Shown here piece after piece: positions 35,276-47,110 of a stretch of DNA of 64,000 bases. The notes beneath the pieces are model-generated. The model was not told the DNA's origin. It did not search any database and saw only the letters and a program-made list of their open reading frames with translations. The translations under genes were made by a program, and so were the position numbers. Origin of the DNA: Adiantum capillus-veneris (lineage: Eukaryota > Streptophyta > Polypodiopsida > Polypodiales > Pteridaceae); NCBI GenBank assembly GCA_014529385.2, contig CM043965.1, forward strand, positions 13,345,912-13,409,911. The letters are read 5' to 3'. The stretch's first letter is position 1, and every line of letters starts with the position of its first letter.

Positions 35276-36752
35276 TGTCACCAGTGTGTGACTACTATCT
35301 ATCCTTTTTGTTGATTTCTTTCTTATTATCTATTTACTTTCACTTTTTGGAAACACCCCTCGGGAAATCTAACTGCCCTGCATTGCATAGCTAGTGTGGA
35401 ACTGTCCAAAGGGAGTCCAGGCCTGAGGGCAAGAGAGCACTAAGGTTGGACAAGGACTATGGTTAGCCAAGTGGGGTCATTGACTAGCCAAAGTGGAATC
35501 CTTTGCTACAGAGGCTACATTTCAGTTCTGGATGTGGCCGCAGTGTACAAAGAGGGTCGGATGACCTAGAAAGATACAATGGCAACATCTCCTAAAATTT
35601 AGGGAACTGCTATTTTGGGACCTGAAAATGTCTTCGCGTCATTACGTGCAGTTTGACATGGGGATCATTTTGTTACTCTGTGGCCAAGTCAACAGAGGCT
35701 GCAGGTGAGATATTTTTAGACCCGAGGGTCTAAAGCGGGAAAGTGCACAAATGAGTGACACTTGGCACTCTGAGGCCAGTTTACTACTTATAGAGAAGGG
35801 AAAAACGTGATTTATAGCTGGGAGGCTCATTTTGCAAGTCTCTGTCACAGGTTAAGAGCTATGGAGTGCTTGCTTTCCCTCTTATGCACAGTGCGGTGCC
35901 AGGAGTGATGCCCTGCACGCTACGCACTGCCCTCTCTCTCCCCTTTGGCAGTATGTTATGCCCCTCTAGTGGGCTCTTCATTTGACCAATGTACAGTTGT
36001 GTGGGTTCATGCGCGATTGCCGAGGCAAGAGCCTCTTGCACAGGTACTGGATTAGCTAGCGGCTAATCCCCCCGCAGGTACAGGTGAATTCGGAGAGGTT
36101 TCACGCCAGAAATCTCGTCCGATTCAAAGGGCAAGTAGCCCTACAGGTGCGGGAGCTCGAGGACTTGCTAGGGATGCGACCGGCACGCGAAACGGAGCCC
36201 GAAACAGTGAATTACAGCCTGCTGTGTATTTTTGCAGGTTTAGGGTTTTGGCCCTAAACGGACCCTAATACCCCCAGGAGGTTCGGGGACGCAAGGGGAC
36301 CGCTGTACAGGCGATCTGGCGCATTTTCAGGGCTGAAAACAGAGAATTCAGCGTGCTGCAGATTCTCGCCAGGTTTTGCAAAGTGCCCGTATGCGTCGGG
36401 AAAGTCAGTCAATGCGTGGGAATACTGACCGTGAAGGGTTCTAGTACAGTTATGCTACCGAAATCGGGCTGGAACAGTGGAAATTCAGCCGAGTTTGTGC
36501 GGGGCAGCTTGTAGGAACCACAGCGTTTATTCCCTCTTTTGAACAATAAAGAAATACCGAAAGGGGCGCCTAAGTTAGGGGCCAATCTGGTGTCCGTCTA
36601 CTTATACAGGTGCAATCTAGCAGCCTGTATCCCTCTCCCCTTTGATGTGTCTTGAAAGTACAGGTAAAATAGACGACTAATAATGGGTGAAAGCTAAATC
36701 AAGGTTTAAAGTAAAGTCTACCGCCCTTTTTGGATTGAACAGGCCGGTTTCA
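35276..36752 (+). repeat. Gypsy C 3' LTR (1,477 bp)
   Basis: Same length as the 5' LTR at a constant offset of 7,221 bp, ending GGTTTCA instead of GGTTACA, followed by TAGAT. No other differences were noticed by eye. Confidence 0.95.
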
Positions 36753-36757
36753 TAGAT

Positions 36758-36849
36758 CACTTCCTATTCTAGATTGACTTGACCGAACTGAACCCTGATC
36801 ATGCTGTAGCTTGTCCACGGACACATAGGGTTGGATGTGTCATGTGACA
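36758..36849 (-). repeat. Element B 5' LTR, piece 3 of 3
   Basis: Ends TGTCATGTGACA at 36849, followed by the B target duplication TGAGA. Confidence 0.9.
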
Positions 36850-36854
36850 TGAGA

Positions 36855-38544
36855 ACTGATGCGCCACAAGTGAGATACAATAGTAGACATAAGCAATGAG
36901 AGGCGGAAGCGAGGCTAGTGCAACAGCGGCAAGTAAAACTGAACATATGCCATCATGATACTTTGCACTATACGAAGTCGAGCATGCAGTGGCCATGTAG
37001 ACAATTTCCAACTGTGCAATTTGACATTCAATCGTTGCATGACCAATCGATTTGTTGCGTATTAGTAACCTGCCAACCGATAGGATATCCTAAATGCCTG
37101 ACCACCACATGCAAATCGAGAATCTCTCCAGGCCACAAAAGATGATGCCAGTTACAAACAACAAGAGGCAAGAGTTTAGATTTCCGAAAGATAACCTTAA
37201 GGCCTGCTGCCAATCCAAATGTATCCGATGCCTGCATAATTTCACGCACATCATCCTGGTTGTTACGAGGCATGAACAACGAATCATCAGCATAAGTGTG
37301 TCCTGCGAAGTCTTTCCCATTGGGTAACTTCAGCCCATGAAGACGACTGAGCGAAGTCAAGTGATCCAAATACAATAAGAGAGGGGTAGTAGCAATGGCA
37401 TACAACAAGGCGCTAAGCAGGCAAGCTTGTCTGACAGAGCATCCAAGAGGCCAAGGTTCTGTTAGGTCTCCATCAAGGAGGCCTGAACATGTAGTGCGAG
37501 CATACAAGAAGTAAACGACATTGACCATCTCTGGGCCAAAGCCAAGGGTCCTCATGGTAGCAGCAATGAAATCCCATTGAACCTACCTGCATTACAAGAA
37601 CATCCTGTTGGGTATATTTGGCATATTCCATTCCAATTAATACATTAGCCAGATTATCCAAAATCTGGCGATGAGGAATAAAGCCATATTGTACGTAATG
37701 GATACCAGCCATAAGAGGTTCCTTGATACAATTCACAATGATCTTAGCCAAGATTTTATAGATCATCGGCATAAGAGAAATTGGCTGCCAATGCGAGAAC
37801 TACTCACAAAGGGCTTGTTTAGGTAGAAACTTCAATAAACCCTCTTTCCTAGACATTGGCAAATCCTGTTTCACCCACGCAGCGTTCATCATATAAAGTA
37901 AAGGTTCTTTCAAAAGCTCCCAGAAAGAGAGAAAAAATTCGACAGTGAGCCCATCTAAACCAGGCGAACACCATCTTCCGAGAGCAAGCAAAGCTGAGTG
38001 CAATTCATTCTTTGTAAAAGCCGCCTTCATGGCCAAAGCGTCTTGAGGCAAGACAACTGTAGATAACAAAAGTTGTCGTGCATGAATAACTGCGGCGGAT
38101 GCCACGGGGGGAGCGGCAAAAACAATCCTAAAATAGGACACCATGGCATCTGCAAGCTCACGCTTCGAAGCTGTCCAAGCTCTTGGTCGAAACATAACCC
38201 GCTTAATAGTTTGAGAGGCCCTTGAATGATGCAAGTGCTTAAAAAACTGCTTTGAGGCACATCCCTTGTCTACAAACGATCGATGATGAGCACGAGCTTG
38301 CCATTTTTGTTTGTCATTATGCAGCAGACACAGCCGGGTTTGACAAAGGGCCGTGGATTTAGTTTCTGACAACAAACGTGTGTTAGCTAAGAGTTGGAGC
38401 TGTTGATACATATGCTTGGCGTCCTCACCACGTAATTGAAACATGTAATGCTTGCCATAGTCTTGAATAACACTCTGCACACGCACAACAAAGTGAACCG
38501 AGGCAACATCAGGATCAAGATGCATTTGAGCAACCAAGGGGGAA
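36855..38544 (-). pseudogene. LINE1 ORF2 reverse transcriptase, broken
   Basis: Minus-strand order: a 5' helix-rich linker (38500-38100); RT block PGLDGLTVEFFLSFWELL (about 37960); WQPISLMPMIYKILAKII after a stop at 37800; YGFIPHRQILDN; then, from 37555, MRTLGFGPEMVNVVYFLY, SVRQACLLSALLYAI (consensus QGCPLSP..F) and the catalytic HTYADDSLFM near 37290. The region expected to carry LDFEKAFD near 37580 is garbled. It continues on the other side of element B. Non-functional. Confidence 0.85.
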
Positions 38545-39375
38545 TGTAAGGTGTAGTGGAATGAATGTTGAACTTTGCTCAAGATGAGTGCTCCGAACTG
38601 TGCTCAAGGTTCCTTTTACTTAGGGAAGGGAGAGCCTTCCGTTCTTAATGAGAGAGTGCAATGGACACCAACAAAGTGAATGGACACTGTGAGTGAAAGT
38701 GCATGAGACTGAGAGATAGAGAGAGAAGAGAATACGACACCAGAGACGTTGTAAAACCCTCCTTTAAAGGCCCCACTCTCGATGGCGAGTGGTCTTCTAT
38801 TAATTGCACAATCTGGTACAAGTGTATGTAGAAGCTATTTGATGCAATTCTAATGGCTGAAAACTGAATGCTTGATGAATCTACAAGGGGTTGAAGTTGT
38901 CGGGCTGATCTGCTACTGTTTGGCTTGCTACGTGGTCGCTGAAAATGTTGCTTGCTTTGCTGTGCAAAAACGCTAAGAATGCTGAAATCTGCTGATGCAA
39001 AATTGCAACCTGCAGGTCCTTTAAATGCTGCTGAAAACTGCTGTGGGGCTGCGGTCCAAGAATGCTATGAGGGGCTGAACTTGGCTGCTTCAAAACGCTG
39101 GAATCGGCAGCCCAAAAACACTGGAATCGGTGGTCAAAAACGTTGGTTAGATCCTGTTGAAAAACGCTGAATGCAGAGGCTAGAAGCGTTGCCTGAGATC
39201 GCCAGATAGGCTGAAAAAACGTTGATGAAGCTAGGGAGAAAATGCCAGCCAAGGGTGGGGGTCTTGCTGAGAGAGAGGGAACCTGTTGCGCTTTGGCATG
39301 TGTTCTCCTTGCTCTTCTGCCAAATGATGCTAGCCTAGGTTTGCATATATATTATCTTACCCAAATTGCGGAAAT
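38545..39375 (-). repeat. LTR fragment E, diverged relative of the A/B LTR
   Basis: It starts TGTAAGGTG like the element B LTR edge, keeps the conserved block around AACTTTGCTCAAGATGAGTG, the GAATACGACACC segment and the AAACGCT motifs, and ends near a TATATATATT (39343-39353) equivalent to the A/B promoter core. Beyond that no similarity is seen. It could be a solo or truncated LTR of a sister subfamily. No TSD partner for GGGAA (38540-38544) was found. Confidence 0.7.
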
Positions 39376-40080
<705 letters not shown>

Positions 40081-40180
40081 ACTTGAGAGATAGATTTTAT
40101 TATTGTCCTCAGAGGTCAAATATGACCTATGGGACCAAAGTTACATGTGATGTAGTATGTGTATGGCTGATGAGTGACTC

Positions 40181-40740
40181 TCAATGCTCCAAAATTGTGG
40201 TGTGATGAGTCGCAATGGAGAGCCCACACTGTGGCTGGGAGAGGAAAGTGTGTGTGTCTAAGTCATGGCTGAAAATGTGAGAGAAGCAAGTTCGGATGTG
40301 ACCAAAAGCTGAGCACTCTAGTAGTGTGTGGTACTCTGACTCTCGAACTTGCAGTGAGCATAATGTGCACAATCGATTGACTCTTCTCCATTGCCCCAAC
40401 GCCCTGCCTCGCATCGAAGGGAGTGGGAGCTAAGCCGAATGGCTACGATAGTGCGAATCGCTAGACAAGGGGATAGGCTCAAGCATGTAAGTGTGAGTAC
40501 GATTTCCTCTTTCAACGAAGAACATGGTTTTGTAGTTGGGGGCAATATGAGTGGTGTGATGTATGAAGCGTGACGAACCGGATTTCTCCCAAGCTGTAAT
40601 ACATTGGCGTTGGAGAAAAGCTTCATTCACTTGGGAGTCAATTGAAGCATCATGTAGCAAGTGTAATGCATCCCATCTCCCAAACCACTTCTTTATGTCT
40701 TGCATCCATCCCGTGCTCAAGATCTTGCTTTTACGCGTCT
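40181..40740 (-). pseudogene. Old LINE ORF2 tail (zinc-binding region)
   Basis: Minus-strand frames give, in order, HDASIDSQVNEAFLQRQCI, IAIRLSSHSLRCEAGRWGNG (frames joined by eye) and LCTLCSLQVRESEYHTLLEC. The last is the CxxC...E..H.L..C pattern of the domain after RT in LINE ORF2 proteins. The frame breaks at least twice. It is a different family from LINE2 next door. Confidence 0.5.
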
Positions 40741-40883
40741 TTTGAACTTTTTTGCTTGCTTCCTATGCAATTGTAGGAAGTCGATGTGAGGGGGTTTGAC
40801 GCATCTTTATCATGTACTTCACAACCCTTTCCATGCCCATAACCTCAATTGGAAGAGATCCCGACTCAAGAAGTAGGAGCATA
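40741..40883. other. No gene recognised
   Basis: Flank of the LINE2 insertion site. Before LINE2 inserted, it was continuous with 57291 onward. Confidence 0.5.
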
Positions 40884-40989
40884 TATGGTGTTTGTGTCTT
40901 TTTTTTTTTCCCGAGAAAAAGATCCTTCTATTAGTTAATGAAACTGCCCATAGGGCTACAACCACCTCTACAAGAGAGGGCTACAACCA

Positions 40990-41625
40990 TCATGATGGGG
41001 AGACTCTCCTAATGAAAAAACAACATATGTACAATGAGGCTAAATCAAGAAATGGGAGGAGGGAAAAGCCACACAGGTGGACAGTAGTGCCATCTGAGCA
41101 CACTCTGGACCGTGGTGAAAAAAGGCCAAGACGCCAGAGTCGAAGGAAAGCCCCTTTGCGCTCCCGCATGCGGTCGGAGCTGCCCTGGAGTCTCTCGAGT
41201 TGTCCTCTGAGAGTATGGATCAACTCTAGCCAAAGATCCCGAACAGTCTCTGTTGGTGGTACAAGGCGAGCCTTGAAGATGCGAAAGCAGCGGGCCCGCC
41301 AGATGAACCAGAGTGTCAGGCCGCTTATGAGCTTCCAACACTCCTCTCTCTCCCTGCACCACTCGCGTGGAGTAAGCTCTTTAGCAGGCAGGTGGACCCC
41401 TTTGCATCACTATCATCCTGCTGGTGGAGGATAGCTCAAACTGAAGTGCCGGGCCCGTGAGAGTGGACCAAGCAGCTACCCCCCAAGTGTACTGCAGAGC
41501 TGTAGAAAGAGCTGGCATTAGCCGAAGAACACGAAGCCACACCTGCTGTGCCAAAGGACAGTCCCAAAGATAGTGACCTTGACTCTCCACAAGGTGGTCA
41601 CAAGCTGCACATGCGGCCGAGAGAC
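40990..41625 (-). pseudogene. LINE2 ORF2 zinc-binding C-terminus
   Basis: The minus strand encodes CAACDHLVESQGHYLWDCPL then AQQVWLRVLRLM, the zf-RVT pattern CxxC(9)ES..H.LW.CP..Q.VW, followed after a frame break by a tail with WFIWRARCFRIF-like residues and LELIHTLRGQLERLQG. The untranslated stretch to the poly(A) tail is short. Confidence 0.8.
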
Positions 41626-42050
41626 CACTATGTACAAGCTAGCTCCCATCTCCTTAAGAGTCTCCCTACCTACATAAGTGGTTGGGACCGCATATAGACC
41701 TGCAACATGCACCTGTACTTTGCTACTAGCTAACTGATCCACCTCTTGATTCTGCTCTCTCCGCACATGCTTGAATTGGACTTCTTCAAAAGACTTCAAC
41801 ATCTTCTTGATGGGAAAAAACCAATGCTTCAAAGAATCGCGCTTTACCTGCCATCGGCCTAGTAGTTGCTTGATGACTAGCAACGCATCTCCCTTCACCA
41901 CCAACCTTGAAATTCCAAACTCTATGCACTGCTTTAAACCCAAATGCAAAGTGAGATACCCCACCTCATTATTGGTGTGGAAATCCTCTAGATCATACGC
42001 CTTCGAGAATATAGCTTTGCTTTCACTATGTACAAGCTAGTTCCCAACTC
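41626..42050 (-). repeat. 398-bp RNase H-bearing insertion with 27-bp direct repeats
   Basis: Imperfect direct repeats beginning CACTATGTACAAGCTAG flank it (41626-41652 and 42024-42050). The inserted minus-strand sequence encodes GYLTLHLGLKQCIEFGISRL, VVKGDALLVIKQLLGRWQVK and VRREQNQEVDQLAS, which are type I RNase H residues of plant LINEs. It lies upstream of the zinc-binding domain, whereas plant L1-like ORF2 usually has RNase H after it. Confidence 0.65.
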
Positions 42051-42784
42051 TGTAGCTTGGTGTGCAACCAGCCATTGGAACAAAGTGACTTGCCTCGGCT
42101 GCCGGAGTCTCACAACCTCTCCCAAAAAGCTTCCAAGAACTCGGTTGTGAGACCCTCCTCCTGCTTATGAGGTGTTGGAGCAGGACGAGCCTCTCTTTGC
42201 GTTGTCATTATGTGACGTCCCAATCGAACAGTATTGAAAGAAAGGGACACCTAGATGGTCTGTTGAGGAGAAAGGGTCCCTCCAAAGCCACTCTCCAGGA
42301 TCCCACTGTACTCGTGCCAGTGGACAACTCTCCCAAGCCCACAGTCTCCAATGGCCAGTCTCAAGAGCTGCTGGGTCGGGATCTATGAAACAAGTCCTCC
42401 CACAGATGCCTACCACTCGGATCCTTTGAAAACAACACTCTGCCACCTGTGGGGCCTCTACTGCAACTTGGTGTAAGCGTCCCTCACCCTGTAGCTCGAA
42501 AAACAAGGAGGGTATAGTCTCTGAGCAAGCCCGAACTGAGATGAGAACCTCCAGTCCCGTGAAGGCCCCCATCCATCTGGGCGTTGCTGACTCGAGAGGT
42601 GTGAGTCACTCAGCTGGTATTGCCTCTGAGATGTCCTGACACATGCTCTGCACCCCTCTCATGCCTTGTAGCTGAATGTCTAGAAGCTCCTTTGACAAGC
42701 CTGAGAATTGTAGCGAGTCACCTAAAGTGCGTGCTGGACCCTTTGCCATGGGACCCCAGGAAACATGAGGCCGACTACCAACCA
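42051..42784 (-). pseudogene. LINE2 ORF2 post-RT (thumb/connection) region
   Basis: A 135-codon minus-strand frame (42572-42165) and neighbouring pieces fill the space between the RT and the zinc-binding domain. They contain no diagnostic motif of their own; the position in the element is the evidence. Confidence 0.5.
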
Positions 42785-44370
42785 AGTGGCTTCTCTGATT
42801 GCTAACCATAGGGTTCCAAACAAGGGGTTGTCTCAGGCGCTCCTCCGTGCAAGTAGGCTGATGTCGCTCTAGGCCTCTCCGCAGCTGCTGCGAGGATTAG
42901 AGCAGACTCACAGCGAAGCGATCCTCCAGTCTCCTGCTCAAGCCAACTCTACGCATCTCTGTGAAAATCATCTGGTCGAAGGTCACCAGTGGCCTCCAGC
43001 TTGAGGCACTCCAGCACTAAGCCGCTGAAGTAAGAACTCCTTCCGGGGCTCCTCTCCTGGAAGAAGTCCTCTGACGATAAACTTCCCTAGAAGGGCTCTG
43101 CTGTGCTGTGCTGGGTCTATGATCCCCAACCTTCCCTGAGAACAAGGAAGAATGATGACCTGCCATGCCACTTTGGCCCGGGCAATCTGAGTGTCACTCC
43201 TTGACCAAAGGAAGTTCCTGATCAGCCTCTCGACCTGGCTGATGCAAGAACTCGAAAAGATCCAACATGAAGTGATTTACCATATAGTAGCCAACAACAC
43301 TTGGTTGGCCACTACAACTCTACCTGCCAGAGAAAGTCGTGCGGAGCTCCAATGTAACAACTTCCTCCTGATAGACAGGAAGAGGGGAGCAATCTGCTGC
43401 TCGAGAGACAAGTTTATACCAACCTGACAACCCAAGTACCTAACTGCAGTCCCTGGGGGAATCCACCTAAAACCCTCTCCTGGCATCCAATCAGGCGTAG
43501 GAGCACTAGCAACCGAGAAAGCCACTGTCTTTCTCCAGTGGATCATTGCGCCTGATGCACAACAAAAAGTCTCAAGAGCCTTGTGAAGGTTGGCCTCCTC
43601 GCCATCCAAGTACAAGGCTGAGTCGTTTGCAAACTTAGCGTCCAGTAGCTCATTTCCCCAAATAGGGAGCGCTAAGCCACGTAAACCAACCTGCTGTGAA
43701 ACCAGAAACCTGCTCATCGCCTCAGCATAGAACAGAAAGAGGAAGGGGGCAAGAGGGAAGCCCTGTCTGACCGAGCGTGTGAGCATGAAACCATCCCCTC
43801 TACCTCTTGACAAAAGTACTTGACTGTGTGCTGGTCTTTACAAAGCTGACACCCCTTTGATCCAAGCATCTGAGAAACCCATCCTACGTAGACTGCCCTC
43901 CAAAAAGTCCCAGTCAACTCTGTCGTAGGCCTTCTCAAAATCGAGAAGAAGAATCACCAGATCCTCACCACGGAGCCGCGCGAGGGCAAGAGCCTCCCAA
44001 AAAGAAAAGATGTTGTCAAGGATACTACGCTCCTTGACAAAACCTGTTTGTGTCCCATGTATAATGCTCTCTAGAAATGGCTGAATCCTCAAACTCAGAG
44101 CCTTGGCAAGAATTTTGTAGGGATGGTGATGGTGCGCCACTGTCGAATCTCATCCAAGGAGCCACTCTCCTTGGGAATGAGGTAAATCAGGCCCTCGCTC
44201 ATGCTGTCAGGTATCTCTCCTGTGTGCAGGATGAACTGAAAAGCATTGCAGAGCTCTGTGCCAAGCAAGTCCTAGTACTCCAAGAAAAAGCTGGGAGTCA
44301 AGCCATCCTCACCTAGACAGCTACCGCGGGGGAGTGCTCTAAGAGCCGTGTGTAGCTCCTCTAGCTGAAG
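42785..44370 (-). pseudogene. LINE2 RT, 3'-ward copy of the tandem duplication (catalytic Asp lost)
   Basis: Minus strand: YKILAKALSLRIQPFLESII and GTQTGFVKERSILDN (about 44100), ILLLDFEKAYDRVDWDF (about 43960), SVRQGFPLAPFLFLFYAEAM (about 43770), then KFANDSALYLDG near 43630. The catalytic A-D-D triplet reads A-N-D because of a GAC to AAC change. The upstream copy keeps FADD. Frame breaks at 43813/43838. Confidence 0.88.
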
Positions 44371-45956
44371 AGTGGCTTCTCTGAGTGCCAACCATAGGGT
44401 TCCAAACAAGGGGTTGTCTCAGGCGCTCCTCCGTGCAAGTAGGCTGACGTTGCTCTAGGCCTCTTCGCAGCTGCTGCCAGGATCAGAGCAGACTCACAGC
44501 GAAGGGATTCTCCAGTCTCCTGCTCAAGCCAACTCTACGCATCTCTGTGAAAATCATCTGGTCGAAGGTCACCAGTGGCCTCCAGCGTGAGGCACTCCAA
44601 CACTAAGCCGCTGAAGTAAGAACTCCTTCCGGGGCTCCTCTCCTGGAAGACGTCCTCTGACCATAAACTTCCCTAGAAGGGCTCTGCTCTGCTGTGTTGG
44701 GTCTATGATCCCCAACCTTCCCTGAGAACAGGAAGAATGATGACCTGCCATGCCACTTTGGCCCGGGCAATCTGAGTGTCACTCCCTGACCATAGGAAGT
44801 TCCCGATCAGCCTCTCGACCTGGCTGATGCAAGAGCTCGAAAAGATCCAACATGAAGTGATGTACCATATAGTAGCCAACAACACTTGGTTGGCCACTAC
44901 AACTCTGCCTGCCAGAGAAAGTCGTGTGGAGCTCCAATGTAACAACTTCCTCCTGATAGACAGGAAGAGGGGAGCAATCTGCTGCTCGAGAGACAAGTTT
45001 ATACCAACCTGACAACCCAAGTACCTAACTGCAGTCCCTGGGGGAATCCACCTAAAACCCTCTCCTGGCATCCAATCAGGCGTAGGAGCACTAGCAACCG
45101 AGAAAGCCACTGTCTTTCTCCAGTGGATCATTGCGCCTGATGCACAACAAAAAGTCTCAAGAGCGTTGTGAAGGTTGGCCTCCTGGCCATCCAAGTACAA
45201 GGCTGAGTCGTCTGCAAACTCAGCGTCCAGTAGCTCATCTCCCCAAATAGGGAGCGCTAAGCCACGTAAACCAACCTGCTGTGAAACCAGAAACCTGCTC
45301 ATCGCCTCAACATAGAATAGAAAGAGGAAGGGGGCAAGAGGGAAGCCCTGTCTGACCGAGCGTGTGAGCATGAAACCATCCCCTCTACCTCCTGACAAAA
45401 GTACTTGACTGTGTGCTGGTCTTTACAAAGCTGACACCTCTCTGATCCAAGCATCTGATAAGCCCATCCTACGTAGACTGCCCTCCAAAAAGTCCCAGTC
45501 AACTCTGTCGTAGGCCTTCTCAAAATCGAGAAGAAGAATCACCAGATCCTCACCACGGAGCCGCGCGAGGGCAGGAGCCTCCCAAAAAGAAAAGATGTTG
45601 TCAAGGATACTACGCTCCTTGACAAAACCTGTTTGTGTCCCATGTATAATGCTCTCTAGAAATGGCTGAATCCTCAAACTCAGAGCCTTGGCAAGAATTT
45701 TGTAGGGATGGTGATGGTGCGCCAATGTCGAATCTCATCCAAGGAGCCACTCTCCTTGGGAATGAGGTAAATCAGGCCCTCGCTCATGCTGTCAGGTATC
45801 TCTCCTGTGTGCAGGATGAACTGAAAAGCATTGCAGAGCTCTGTACTAAGCAAGTCCCAGTACTCGAAGAAAAAGCTGGGAGTCAAGCCATCCTCACCTA
45901 GATAGCTACCGCGGGGGAGTGCTCTAAGAGCCGTGTGTAGCTCCTCTAGCTGAAGA
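44371..45956 (-). pseudogene. LINE2 RT, 5'-ward copy of the tandem duplication (FADD intact)
   Basis: Same 1,586-bp unit as 42785-44370 with scattered differences. It retains EFADDSALYLDG and a longer open frame (45398-44703) into GRVVVANQVLLATIWY and WQVIILPVLREGWGS. It joins upstream, in the same order, to the RT N-terminus (GEDGLTPSFFFEYWD near 45900). The unit is not a multiple of three, so the duplication shifts the frame. Confidence 0.88.
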
Positions 45957-47110
45957 GGAAGCTCAAGCCTCTGGTGCATCTCCTCAGCCACAAGACAAGG
46001 CATCTATGCCCACACCTGCTCTCTGCATGCATCCTGACGCTCTGACTGAGGCTCTGTAGACAGTAGATCACGGTAGAAGTCAGTAGCAACTGCACGCATG
46101 TCCTCTGGCTCTAAAGCAACTGACCCGTCGGGCCTCCTCAACTGATTGACCTTGGCATGCGTATCCCGGGGTCCCATTGCCTCAAAGAAAGTGCCTGTCA
46201 CTCTGTCACCCACCTGGGTCCACTGAGATGCTTGCCGATGGAAAGCAAACTCATGGCGCCTCTTCTCTGTGCTGACGAACTCCTAGCGAGCCTACTGTAA
46301 TTGCTCCTCCAACCAAGGACTGTGCGGATGCTGCTCGTGCATCCTCTTCAAGGAAGCAACTCCCCGTCAGAGACGCTACTCCTGCTCTCTCGCTGCAGCA
46401 AGGCGAGCCGAAGACTCTTGAAGAAAGAAACGACTAAGTTGAGCAAGTCCTGAGGCCACTCTGTCAGCAGGAGAATCGTGCATGTCTAGGCTCTTTGTTC
46501 AAAGAGCCTCCACTCGCTCTCTGAGCGCAGAGTCCATGAAGACCCTCTCAGGGATGTGCAACATCGTGCTCCTCCTCCTCTGCCTATCGGTCACTGTAAG
46601 AATCACCGGTGCATGGTCCAGAAAGGAAGTCCCTGCCAAAATGCCAACTGTCCCATCCAAGTCACAGAAGTGGTCACTAGTGTAGAAGCGATCTATCCGA
46701 GATAGATTCACGCCTCCCACTCTGCGGTCCGAACGAGACAAGGGCAAGCTGTCTGGGAGCCTCACAAAGCTAGAATGCTGCCACACATTTGAAACCCGCA
46801 GATTCATACAAAACCTCTCCCAAGTTGCCAGCTCAACTCCATGCACAATAGTATGGCTACCACCAATCCTAACAGAGGGGTCCTCCACCATGTTGAAGTC
46901 ACCCCCTATGCACCATTGCTTAGCCTGCGGCAGAGACTGAGACCTAAACTCTTCACGTGCACTCGCCCCATTGGGCGCATAGATGTTTAGGAAGCCCACA
47001 AGACAACCCTGAACCTGCATAGTGATCCACTGAGCCCTGCTTGGCACAATAATCCCTCTGCCCACAATGGCTTGCTGCAAAGAAACCGCAAAAGTCATAC
47101 ATACCCCGCC
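45957..47110 (-). pseudogene. LINE2 ORF2 endonuclease (C-terminal part) and linker to RT
   Basis: From the D2 insertion point the minus strand reads GGVCMTFAVSLQQAIVGRG, FLNIYAPNG, CIGGDFNMVED (Asp and Asn of the APE active site), RIDRFYTSDHF and TSFLDHAPVIL, in which the usual SDH is LDH. The linker to RT (46499-45960) has stops. The endonuclease nicks target DNA for target-primed reverse transcription. Confidence 0.85.

Larger units (their letters stand above)
28055..36752 (+). mobile_element. Gypsy C: intact, very young Ty3/gypsy element (8.7 kb)
   Basis: Flanked by TAGAT (28050-28054 and 36753-36757). The two 1,477-bp LTRs look identical, with a single mismatch noted (29529 A, 36750 T). 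Gag (29640-31181) and pol (31133-34702) are uninterrupted. The polypurine tract precedes the 3' LTR. The C-terminal chromodomain-like segment places it with the chromoviruses. Identical LTRs and open frames mean a recent insertion. Whether it still moves cannot be told from sequence, and a few non-consensus integrase residues are a caution. Confidence 0.97.
16686..36849 (-). mobile_element. Element B: second copy of the A family, host to gypsy D1 and C
   Basis: Flanked by TGAGA (16681-16685 and 36850-36854). In minus-strand order: 5' LTR (right, split into 19891-20237, 27293-28054 and 36758-36849), internal region 17890-19890, 3' LTR (16686-17889). With D1 and C removed the element is about 4.4 kb with LTRs of about 1.2 kb. 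Both gypsy insertions are in its 5' LTR. The internal region is about 500 bp longer than in A and retains a longer ORF. Confidence 0.92.
15362..38544 (-). mobile_element. LINE1: L1-like non-LTR retrotransposon split by element B
   Basis: The RT half lies at 36855-38544 and the C-terminal half at 15425-16685. They join across element B, whose TGAGA duplications (16681-16685 and 36850-36854) mark one original site. The 5' part, including the endonuclease, is missing beyond 38544, where LTR fragment E begins. No poly(A) is evident at the 3' end: it runs from 15362 into the (CT)n(CA)n tract. Confidence 0.8.
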
